Shown piece by piece: positions 33,520-40,071 of a DNA stretch of 64,000 bases. A program made the translations under genes and the position numbers. The stretch lies in the NCBI GenBank assembly GCA_963768585.1, contig CAVYIF010000006.1, forward strand, positions 124,001 to 188,000, written 5' to 3'. Source of the DNA: CAVUNY01 sp963768585 (GTDB taxonomy: Bacteria; Chloroflexota; Anaerolineae; Anaerolineales; Anaerolineaceae). A model generated the notes under the pieces. That model ran no database searches. It was not told the origin of the DNA and was given only the letters and a program-made list of their open reading frames with translations. The first letter of the stretch is position 1. Each line of letters begins with the position of its first letter.

Positions 33520-34518
33520 ATGAAGAAATTATTGTTCTTTATGTTAATTATCCTTCTGACCGGCTGCCAGGCGGCCGTCAGCCCGGCGCCCGCTGCCGCC
33601 AATCAACCGTTATCCATGGTTTTCATGCTCGGTTATAAACCCCAGGCGGATGTTCCGTTCGTCGGGGTGTATGTTGCCCAGGAAAAAGGGTTCTTTGCGG
33701 AACAGCACCTGACCGTCGATATCCAGACCTCGCCTGGTCAGGGTCAGCATTTGCAGCTGACTGCTGCCGGCAAGGTCCAGGTCACCACCCAGGATGCGGC
33801 AGTAATGCTCCAGCGTCGGGCGGACCCCGGCTTGCCCCTGGTCTCGATCGCGCTGCTGGGCCAGCGCGGTCAGCAGGCTTTCGCCGCCCTGGCCTCATCC
33901 GGGATGAAAACCCCCAAGGATTGGGAAGGCAAGACGGTCGGCTATAAAGGCACCCCGCCGCCCGATCTGCTGGCTCTAATCAGCGCCAGCGGCGCCGATA
34001 AGGACAAAATCCAGTTAATCAACGTCGGCTTCGACCCGCGCCTGCTGGTCGAAGGCAAGGTGGATGTTTACCCGGTGTACAAATCCAACGAACCCTGGCT
34101 GCTGCGCTCGTGGGGCGAGGATATCGTGCTGTGGGATGCCGCCGATTTCGGCGTGCCCACCCTGGGCCTGACCTATGTCACCAGCGATGATACCCTGCAC
34201 AACAACCCCGAAGTGCTGGCCCGCTTCCTGCGCGGCGCGCTCAAGGGCATCGCGTATGCCGCCGCCCACGAGGATGAGGCCATCCAGATCGTGATGAAAT
34301 ATGCCGGCCCGGAAACCAACCCGGACAATATGCGCTTCATGTTCGAATCTGAGCTAAAAGATGCCCAGGGCCAATACACCCAGGGCCACGGCATCGGCTG
34401 GCAAACTGCCGCCCAATGGCAGGCCCTGGCCGATATGCTGCGTAAAGAGGGCGCATTAACCGGCACAGTGGATATCAACCAGGCCTTCACCACCCAGATT
34501 CTCGATATGGCCAAATAG
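33520..34518 (+). CDS. NMT1/THI5-like substrate-binding lipoprotein
   Basis: 332 aa from the ATG at 33520 (GGAGAAG upstream). Lipobox LLTGC at residues about 13-17 anchors it outside the membrane. The ligand domain starts MVFMLGYKPQADVPFVGVYV and AQEKGFFAEQHLTVDIQTSP; this G-Y-x-P-x-x-x-x-x-P-x-x-x-A-x-x-x-G-F-F pattern marks the NMT1/THI5/SsuA group that binds pyrimidines of thiamine synthesis (ThiY) or riboflavin (RibY). Which one applies is not clear. The adjoining regulator with a flavin-type barrel makes a flavin or related cofactor worth considering. Chloroflexota RibXY systems are a known precedent. Confidence 0.85.
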   Translation: MKKLLFFMLIILLTGCQAAVSPAPAAANQPLSMVFMLGYKPQADVPFVGVYVAQEKGFFAEQHLTVDIQTSPGQGQHLQLTAAGKVQVTTQDAAVMLQRRADPGLPLVSIALLGQRGQQAFAALASSGMKTPKDWEGKTVGYKGTPPPDLLALISASGADKDKIQLINVGFDPRLLVEGKVDVYPVYKSNEPWLLRSWGEDIVLWDAADFGVPTLGLTYVTSDDTLHNNPEVLARFLRGALKGIAYAAAHEDEAIQIVMKYAGPETNPDNMRFMFESELKDAQGQYTQGHGIGWQTAAQWQALADMLRKEGALTGTVDINQAFTTQILDMAK

Positions 34519-34650
34519 CGAATCTAACAGCCATCACGCAGCCCTGATCCGCTAAACAGCTTCCTGGCTCGCATCGGGTGGCTGACCGGCTGATGAATGT
34601 TATTAAAAAAGAGTACCCATTTGGGTAATTCACAATCAAGCGCCGGGTAG
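34519..34650 (+). other. Intergenic stretch after the importer operon
   Basis: No gene seen. It holds a short palindrome TACCCATTTGGGTA (34614-34627) just before the strong promoter that follows; it could be an operator. Confidence 0.4.
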
Positions 34651-34679
34651 TTGACTCAAGAATTTTAATATGTTATATT
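34651..34679 (+). promoter_or_regulatory. Near-consensus promoter TTGACT-17-TATATT with extended -10
   Basis: -35 TTGACT at 34651-34656, spacer 17, -10 TATATT at 34674-34679 preceded by TGT (extended -10). It is the best-matching promoter in the window. Predicted start near 34686; the first good translation start is 305 nt downstream at 34991. Confidence 0.75.
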
Positions 34680-34685
34680 ATTCAC

Positions 34686-34990
34686 AAGCGAATTGTTGGA
34701 CACCCAGCGTAGAATGAACTCAGCATTAGTCAGTTGGGCCGCTCACTGGATGGAAGATAAAGGTTTCTCCCTTTATGGGAGCGCACCCCCGGGGGGCGCG
34801 GGAATTGCGCACATCCCTTTATCTTAGAGGCAACAGCTTCATTCTTCTTTCTACGATAACCGTACAGGGTACGGGCTGGTTTTCATGTGTCATGCATGAG
34901 CCGGCGCAAGTCACGTCGATGTCTTTTGGGCACCCTGGCTTGGCTTGTTGGGGATTTTAAATTTGGCAGGTTGGTATGTGGGAGGTAGAT
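34686..34990 (+). ncRNA. Structured leader RNA or small RNA, no known family
   Basis: A 300-nt stretch between a strong promoter and a 40-codon gene. Its centre (34754-34825) is closed by a perfect 10-bp stem, AAGATAAAGG with CCTTTATCTT. Inside are a CTCCC/GGGAG hairpin (34767-34781) and GCGCA/TGCGC with a C5G6 core. The closing strand ATAAAGG can instead pair with a nearer CCTTTAT (34770-34776), giving two exclusive folds. Further on, CCGTAC/GTACGG makes another hairpin (34860-34874). No recognised riboswitch, 6S or tmRNA pattern. A 61-codon frame at 34775-34960 has no Shine-Dalgarno and was not accepted. Confidence 0.5.
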
Positions 34991-35113
34991 ATGGAAAACG
35001 ATGCTATGGAAATCATTCTGGACTCGGAAACAATTGAAAGTCTGTTAGCGAACATTCTGGATGCCGAAGCCATTGAGATCCTGTTAGACGACCGGATCGC
35101 GACTGGCGGTTGA
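34991..35113 (+). CDS. 40-aa acidic peptide ending in Gly-Gly, unknown
   Basis: ATG 34991 has a textbook GGGAGG 6 nt upstream. The peptide opens MENDAMEIILDSETIESLL and ends LLDDRIATGG; Glu/Asp alternate with Ile/Leu, giving an amphipathic acidic helix, and the last two residues are Gly-Gly. There is no Cys and no obvious core region. RiPP leaders of the double-glycine type look like this up to the cleavage site, but here the stop follows GG directly. Flanking strong promoter and terminators mark it as its own transcription unit. A SagB-type oxidoreductase gene lies convergent 200 bp away, which may or may not be related. Confidence 0.6.
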   Translation: MENDAMEIILDSETIESLLANILDAEAIEILLDDRIATGG

Positions 35114-35131
35114 GGAGAAGCAGCATCCTTG

Positions 35132-35165
35132 CGGCAACCGGCGGGGTTAACCCCGCCGGTTGCCG
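35132..35165 (+). terminator. 15-bp perfect hairpin after the peptide gene
   Basis: CGGCAACCGGCGGGG pairs perfectly with CCCCGCCGGTTGCCG around a TTAA loop, 18 nt after the stop. No U-run follows, so it may be a stabilising 3' hairpin or attenuator rather than a full terminator. Confidence 0.6.
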
Positions 35166-35217
35166 TTAAAGGACAAATCATCTGATAAATCAGATCATAA
35201 AATCTTTATAACGCACC

Positions 35218-35243
35218 TTTTGATCCGATCAATCGGATCAAAA
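35218..35243. promoter_or_regulatory. Perfect palindrome TTTTGATCCGAT-CA-ATCGGATCAAAA
   Basis: 12-bp arms with a 2-nt centre, between the peptide gene and the SagB-like gene. Symmetry suits an operator or a bidirectional terminator. A smaller ATCTGAT/ATCAGAT pair lies just upstream (35180-35195). Confidence 0.45.
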
Positions 35244-35250
35244 ACATCCT

Positions 35251-35293
35251 CACAGGAGCGTGCGGTCATTTGCACCGCGCCCCTGTGTTTTTT
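35251..35293 (+). terminator. Intrinsic terminator of the peptide transcript
   Basis: CACAGG.GCG..CGGT pairs with ACCG CGC.CCTGTG (one mismatch, one 2-nt bulge), followed by TTTTTT (35288-35293). Confidence 0.75.
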
Positions 35294-35311
35294 AAACCAG
35301 GCATACGGTGG

Positions 35312-36058
35312 TTAAGCGGCTGGTTTTTTACCGAGTGAAGCGGCGTAGATCGCAAACTGGTCCTCACCGTCGGCTCCAACCACCTGGTTGAGCAGGTCGT
35401 CGTCGAAGGCGGCGATCGCGCACATCCCGCACCCCACGGCTTCTGCCGCCAGATACAGATTCTGGCAGACGTGTCCCGCATCCAGGTGCAGGTAGCGGTA
35501 GCTGCGCTCAGAGTAGCGCCACACCATGCGCGCCACCACCGCTACCCAGATAAAACTGACCGCCGCCTGCCCGACCATGTGCTGGTCGGCACAGGCCTGA
35601 ACCGTTCGCTCGGCGACATCCGCGGTTAGATCCACTGTCACCAGTTTATGATCCAGGGCTGCGAAGCGGTACAAACCTGGCGCCAGGCCATCCACACGGT
35701 TGGCCAGTAAGTAGGTTTCGAAGGCATGCCGCGCCCCGGCGGATGGCACGTTGCGCAGTGTCGCCGGGCGCGGGGTCACAATTTTAACCCCCTGGGTAGC
35801 CCACAGCAGAAATGAAAGCTCGGCCAGCGTCAGCGGCTGCTGCGCGTACTTGCGCAGCGAGCGGCGCCCCTCAATGACGCTGCGTAAGTCGATAGCCGGC
35901 AGATCGATCTTGCCAGGCGCGGGCAGATCCACCAGCCGGGCATCCGGCGGCAGCGGCAGTTCCAGGGGCGGGATGGGTACCCCCTGGCTTTGCGCCGAAG
36001 GGGATAAAAATTGGTAGCGCGTCAGGCGCATGAATTCCTTGCCGATCGGGTTGGTCAT
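35312..36058 (-). CDS. SagB-type (nitroreductase-like) oxidoreductase
   Basis: 248 aa. IDLRSVIEGRRSLRKYAQQP is the nitroreductase FMN-binding start; LSFLLWATQGVK, SAGARHAFETYLLANRVDGL and YRYLHLDAGHVCQNLYLAAE are the signature segments of the SagB/ThcOx group. These FMN enzymes oxidise azolines to azoles in some peptide natural products, but many stand-alone members have unknown roles. No cyclodehydratase partner is present. ATG 36058 has GAGG upstream. It is the last gene of a MurJ-MBL-SagB minus-strand group. Confidence 0.85.
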   Translation of the reverse strand: MTNPIGKEFMRLTRYQFLSPSAQSQGVPIPPLELPLPPDARLVDLPAPGKIDLPAIDLRSVIEGRRSLRKYAQQPLTLAELSFLLWATQGVKIVTPRPATLRNVPSAGARHAFETYLLANRVDGLAPGLYRFAALDHKLVTVDLTADVAERTVQACADQHMVGQAAVSFIWVAVVARMVWRYSERSYRYLHLDAGHVCQNLYLAAEAVGCGMCAIAAFDDDLLNQVVGADGEDQFAIYAASLGKKPAA

Positions 36059-36091
36059 GGTTTCCTCTTTAGGTGGCAGCGAAGTGAGTTG

Positions 36092-36700
36092 TTACGGGCA
36101 GATGTTCTTAAGCTGGTCCTGGATTCGGTCCGCGCCGAACGGGTCTGTATGGCTGTGGTAAAAGCGGGTCGTGCCGCGTGCGAGCAGCGTTCTCCAGCTG
36201 CGGCATACCTCGTCAATCTGTTCTTCACCAGCAGCCATCGGCAGGGTCAGATCACCGATGAAGGCCACGCCACTATCCAGACCCAGGGAAATGCTGTCCG
36301 GGCTGTGTCCGGGGGTTTCGATGATCTCGCCATGGATCCCAATCGAAGACAACCTTCCCCGGCTGGGGCTGACCAAATCGTCTTTTTCGACCCGGATGGG
36401 GACATACCCACCCTTCTTCTCAAAATAAGTACGCAAATCCTCAAGGTAAGGGATTTGCTTTTTGTGAATGATCAGTTTTGCCCCGCATGCATCCCGCACC
36501 GCTTGAATCAGGCCGGCGTGATCGGGATGGTGATGGGTGAAGAGCACATATTTAATCGCCGTGATGGGAAACCGGTAGGCTTTTAATTGGGCGGTGAACT
36601 GGGCCATACCCCAGCCAGCATCTACCAGCAGCCAGCCCGGCTGGAGATCGACCAGGTAAAAATGGGTCGAGTTCACAGTCAAAGTAAGCAAATTTTCCAT
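36092..36700 (-). CDS. MBL-fold metallohydrolase
   Basis: 202 aa. The zinc motif FTHHHPDHAGLIQ (HxHxDH), the ETPGHSPDSISL His and the FIGDLTLP Asp make a complete metallo-beta-lactamase-fold site. Members include glyoxalase II-like and lactonase enzymes; the substrate cannot be told. The ATG at 36700 begins 3 nt after the MurJ stop, and SagB follows 33 bp after the stop. Confidence 0.88.
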   Translation of the reverse strand: MENLLTLTVNSTHFYLVDLQPGWLLVDAGWGMAQFTAQLKAYRFPITAIKYVLFTHHHPDHAGLIQAVRDACGAKLIIHKKQIPYLEDLRTYFEKKGGYVPIRVEKDDLVSPSRGRLSSIGIHGEIIETPGHSPDSISLGLDSGVAFIGDLTLPMAAGEEQIDEVCRSWRTLLARGTTRFYHSHTDPFGADRIQDQLKNICP

Positions 36701-36703
36701 CCA

Positions 36704-38287
36704 TTACCTTTGTGCAAAGCGCCGCACCTGGCGCAGGACCCAGCCCGCTTCGTCCACGCGCAGCGCCAGCAGCAGCAGCCCATATACCGCCCCACCAACC
36801 GCCACCCCGCCTAACGCCACCAGCCAGGCCGGCCGGCCGGAGGTGAAACTCAGCCACGCCGCCAGGCTCAGCCCCATCCCGGCCACGGCCAGGCCGCCCT
36901 GGCCCAGAGCAGCCAGCACGCGCCGCCCGCCCAGCCCACCCGCTTTGCGGCGCAACAGCACAAGCAGCGTGCCCACCTCCAGGAAAGTGGCCAGCGAGTT
37001 GGCCAGCGCCAGCCCGCCAAACGGCAGCCAGCCGATGGCGTTGAACAGCAGCGAAAAGGCCAGGCTGAAGGCCAGGTTTAACCCCATGGCGATGCTGGTC
37101 ACGATGGTCGGGGTGCGCGTATCTTTGAGCGCAAAAAAGGCGCGCGTCACCACCTCCAGCAGCGAATGCGCCACCAGCCCGCCGGCGTACCACAGCAGGG
37201 CCCAGGCCACCAGTTCGGTCGAACGCGTATCGAACTCGCCGTGCTGGTAGATCAACTGCACCAGCGGCACGCGCAGCACGATCAGGCCCAACGAAGCCGG
37301 TAGGGCCAGCAGCAGGATTCCCCGCAGGGCCGCGCCCAGCGAATGGCGCATTTCGTCCAACCGCCCGCGCGCCGCCTGAGCCGAAAAGGTCGGCAGCGCG
37401 GCGATCCCCACCGATTGGGCGATCGCCGCCTGCGGCATGATCATCAGCGTAAAAGCCAGGGAAATGCCGGTCAGGCTGCCATCCGGCATGAATGCCAGGC
37501 TGGCCAGGGCGGTGTTCACCAAAAAATTCAACTGCGTCACCGCCACGCTGATCAGGCGCGGGCCCATCAGCCAGATCACCTCGCGCAGCGGCGGGTAATG
37601 TAACCCCAGGGTCGGCAGGTAGCGCCGTCCCGCCAGGCGTAAAAGCACCGGGAATTGCACCCCCAGGTGCAGCGCCGCGCCGATCACCACCCCCCAGGCT
37701 AACCCGTACACCCCCATCCCCGGCGCCAGCACCGTCAGGCCGAAGATCCAGCCCACCTGGTACATCGCCGGGGCCAGGGCCGAAAACAAAAAACGCTGGT
37801 GCGCGTTCAAAATCCCCATCACCAGCCCGCTCATTCCAAAGATCACCGGCGATATCAGCTGGATGCGCAGCAGTTCCGCCGCCAGCCGCTCTTTCGCGGG
37901 GTCCGTCCACCCCGGGGCCAGGATATAACGCACCACCAGCGGCGCGAACAGCGCCGCCAGCACCCCCAGCCCGATCAATACCAGCGAGACCACATTCGCC
38001 ACCGCCGAAGCCAGCCGCCAGGCGCCTTCCCGGTCTTCCTGCGCCAGCAGCCCGGTAAAAGTAGGCACGAAGGCCGAAGCCAGCGCCCCGCCCGCCACCA
38101 GATTAAACAGGATCTCGGAGAAGCGGTTGGCAGCCAGGAAGGCATCGCTCTGGTCCGCGGTGCCAAAGGCGCCTGCCAGCAGGCTTTTGGCCACCAGGCC
38201 AAACAACTGGCCGAGCACCATAGCCGCCATCACCGTCCCGGCCGCCCGCGCGATCTGGCGGTTGCCGCTCTGCATTGGAATCGACAT
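36704..38287 (-). CDS. murJ: Lipid II flippase MurJ (MviN)
   Basis: About 527 aa, 14 helices. The N-terminus ARAAGTVMAAMVLGQLFGLV and SLLAGAFGTADQSDAFLAAN, NRFSEILFNLVAGGALASAF (NRFSEIL, G-G-A-L-x-x-A-F) and FFALKDTRTP are MurJ hallmarks. It flips lipid-linked peptidoglycan precursor across the membrane. Start ATG 38287 was preferred to an upstream start at 38329, since TATAAT ends 7 nt before it and the helix pattern begins there. It leads the MurJ-MBL-SagB group. Confidence 0.92.
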   Translation of the reverse strand: MSIPMQSGNRQIARAAGTVMAAMVLGQLFGLVAKSLLAGAFGTADQSDAFLAANRFSEILFNLVAGGALASAFVPTFTGLLAQEDREGAWRLASAVANVVSLVLIGLGVLAALFAPLVVRYILAPGWTDPAKERLAAELLRIQLISPVIFGMSGLVMGILNAHQRFLFSALAPAMYQVGWIFGLTVLAPGMGVYGLAWGVVIGAALHLGVQFPVLLRLAGRRYLPTLGLHYPPLREVIWLMGPRLISVAVTQLNFLVNTALASLAFMPDGSLTGISLAFTLMIMPQAAIAQSVGIAALPTFSAQAARGRLDEMRHSLGAALRGILLLALPASLGLIVLRVPLVQLIYQHGEFDTRSTELVAWALLWYAGGLVAHSLLEVVTRAFFALKDTRTPTIVTSIAMGLNLAFSLAFSLLFNAIGWLPFGGLALANSLATFLEVGTLLVLLRRKAGGLGGRRVLAALGQGGLAVAGMGLSLAAWLSFTSGRPAWLVALGGVAVGGAVYGLLLLALRVDEAGWVLRQVRRFAQR

Positions 38288-38294
38288 ACCTCTG

Positions 38295-38300
38295 ATTATA
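38295..38300 (-). promoter_or_regulatory. -10 box of murJ
   Basis: TATAAT on the minus strand, exactly 7 nt before the ATG, implying a leaderless message; the -35 is poor. Confidence 0.5.
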
Positions 38301-38403
38301 TTGGCTTTTCTACCCGATCGGGGGCACAATCTATATCACCATTTATGCAAACGTTGTTTTTCCCCCGTCAACCCGATTGATTTTCCAGCTGGAAGCGGGA
38401 AAA

Positions 38404-39252
38404 TCAATCGTTCTTAAACGGTTCTCCCCACCCCGCGCGCGGGGAGGGGCCGGGGGTGGGGCTTCCTATCGAAAGAATCTCCCCGCGCAGCACGGTCACC
38501 GCCTGCCCGCCCAGCGCCACCCGCTCCCCTTCCAGGCGCACGCGCAGCACGCCGCCCCGGGCGGAAGCCTGGCAGGCGGTCATCGCCGTCTTGCCCAGTT
38601 TGGCGCCCCAGTACGGGCCTAGCGCGCAGTGGGTCGCGCCGTTGACCGGGTCTTCATTGATGCCCATCGCTGGTGCAAAAAAGCGTGAAAGGAAGTCAAA
38701 TTCGGCCGTTTCCGAACGGCAGGTCACTACCACCAGGCGCAGCGGCAGCGCCTTGAGCGCCGCAAAATCCGGCTGCAGGCCGCGCAGTTCGGCCTCACTG
38801 GCGACTTCGACCAGGTAGTTTTCTTTCCAGCGCTGTACCGCCATGGGGACGACCCCCAACGCACTGGCGACTCCACCCGGCAGTTCAGCTGGCTCGGGGC
38901 TGCGCGCCGGAAAGTTCAGTTCGATCCAGCCCTGGTTCCTGTGCGCAGTCAGCAGCCCGCTGCGCGTGTGGAAATGGATCGCCCCCTGCGGGCTGGCGCG
39001 CCCGGTTTCCCACAGGGCGTGCGCCGAGGCCAGGGTGGCGTGCCCGCACAGGTTGACTTCGACCTTGGGTGTGAACCAGCGCAGGCGCCAGCCGTCCCCT
39101 TCAGGCAGCAGGAAGGCTGTTTCGGAAAGATTCATCTCCTGCGCCAGGCCCAGCATCCACGCATCCGGGCGCGGGCCATCCAGCAGGCACACCGCCGCCG
39201 GGTTGCCGTGAAAGGGTGTCGAGGTAAAAGCATCGATCTGGTAGAGGAGCAT
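38404..39252 (-). CDS. PhzF family epimerase/isomerase
   Basis: 282 aa from the ATG at 39252. PhzF blocks: YQIDAFTSTPFHGNPAAVCL, LAQEMNLSETAFLLP with the catalytic Glu, VNLCGHATLASAHAL, and EDPVNGATHCALGPYW. The family (diaminopimelate-epimerase fold) includes phenazine isomerase and many enzymes of unknown substrate. The last 20 residues (SPTPGPSPRAGWGEPF) are the translation of a G/C-rich interspersed repeat, so the ancestral C-terminus was replaced or extended by repeat insertion. Confidence 0.88.
   Translation of the reverse strand: MLLYQIDAFTSTPFHGNPAAVCLLDGPRPDAWMLGLAQEMNLSETAFLLPEGDGWRLRWFTPKVEVNLCGHATLASAHALWETGRASPQGAIHFHTRSGLLTAHRNQGWIELNFPARSPEPAELPGGVASALGVVPMAVQRWKENYLVEVASEAELRGLQPDFAALKALPLRLVVVTCRSETAEFDFLSRFFAPAMGINEDPVNGATHCALGPYWGAKLGKTAMTACQASARGGVLRVRLEGERVALGGQAVTVLRGEILSIGSPTPGPSPRAGWGEPFKND
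38418..38466. repeat. G/C-rich interspersed repeat inside the 3' end of the PhzF gene
   Basis: CTCCCCACCCCGCGCGCGGG and the continuing GAGGGGCCGGGGGTGGGG form a hairpin-rich tract of the same kind as 28268-28397. Confidence 0.6.
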
Positions 39253-39288
39253 AATTCTATCGCCCAAATTCATTCCGTACAATTGCAA

Positions 39289-39529
39289 TTTTTTAATTTT
39301 TCAAAAGAATCCGCAGTTCTGAAATGATGAAGCATTCCCATTTCCAGAAAATCTGGTTCAGCCAACATGATTTTATTACAAGCAGAGGGCCCATCACCTG
39401 GTCTTAATTCACCGCTACTTATTTTGGCTTCAAAAAGCTATCATCTCTGATAACAAATACATGCTCAGGAAAATCCATGAAATAGAGTCTGGCGCTTTCA
39501 AAAAGAAGGGGCAGTCACAAAGACACGCA
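39289..39529. other. Intergenic stretch, nothing recognised
   Basis: AT-rich 240 bp between PhzF and the VOC gene. No gene, hairpin or promoter could be supported. Confidence 0.5.
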
Positions 39530-39865
39530 TCAAATCCCTTCCTCAGCGATACTTCGATCAATTTGCAAAAACTCGATAGGGGCACCATTGTCTTCGATAA
39601 AAGCAACCACTACACCAGGGCTTGGACTGTTCGGCTCGATGATGACTTTCTTACCTTGGACCGCCTCAGAAATACTCTCTACCTCAAAGGCAACATGAGG
39701 CACTGTTTTTACCAGGTACGGGAAATTCGCGTCGGATTCAAAGCGCATCCACTCAACACCATACGCATTTCTTCCATAGCCACTTACGTACATCTTTAAG
39801 TGGGGAAGATAGATTTCGCCTGCTAACTGCTTCGTAGTAGGTATTCCGATGTGATGATATTTCAT
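39530..39865 (-). CDS. VOC (glyoxalase/dioxygenase fold) family protein
   Basis: 111 aa from the ATG at 39865, which has AAGGAAA upstream. MKYHHIGIPT gives the first VOC strand with a His; HVAFEVESISEAVQGK and VVVAFIEDNGAPIEFLQI give the second half with the terminal Glu ligand. Only one betaalphabetabetabeta pair is present, so it probably dimerises. Substrate unknown. Confidence 0.7.
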   Translation of the reverse strand: MKYHHIGIPTTKQLAGEIYLPHLKMYVSGYGRNAYGVEWMRFESDANFPYLVKTVPHVAFEVESISEAVQGKKVIIEPNSPSPGVVVAFIEDNGAPIEFLQIDRSIAEEGI

Positions 39866-40071
39866 ACGTTTCCTTATAGACATTTTAGCACTTCTACAAC
39901 CAATCCAAGACAGGTTATCCAAAGCAACGCTGCGCCAAATGAACCTGCACCTCGTCTTTATCCTGGCAGTGACTGGGGGTGATTTATCTTAAGCGCTGTA
40001 AATCCATCAATCAAGCAAAAATCCTGATATCGCACCGCAACCCATAAAAAATCAATTACAATGGACCCACC

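Noticed and set aside
34775..34960. 61-codon frame inside the structured leader RNA
   Set aside because: No start signal; it runs through the hairpin core, and the strong Shine-Dalgarno belongs to the peptide at 34991.
35312..36058. Thiazole/oxazole peptide biosynthesis cluster around the SagB-like gene
   Set aside because: No YcaO or E1-like cyclodehydratase gene is present, and the nearby small peptide lacks Cys and a Ser/Thr-rich core.
36552..37910. 452-codon frame within murJ on the same strand
   Set aside because: Gly/Ala/Arg-rich out-of-frame translation of the murJ coding sequence; murJ has all helices and motifs.
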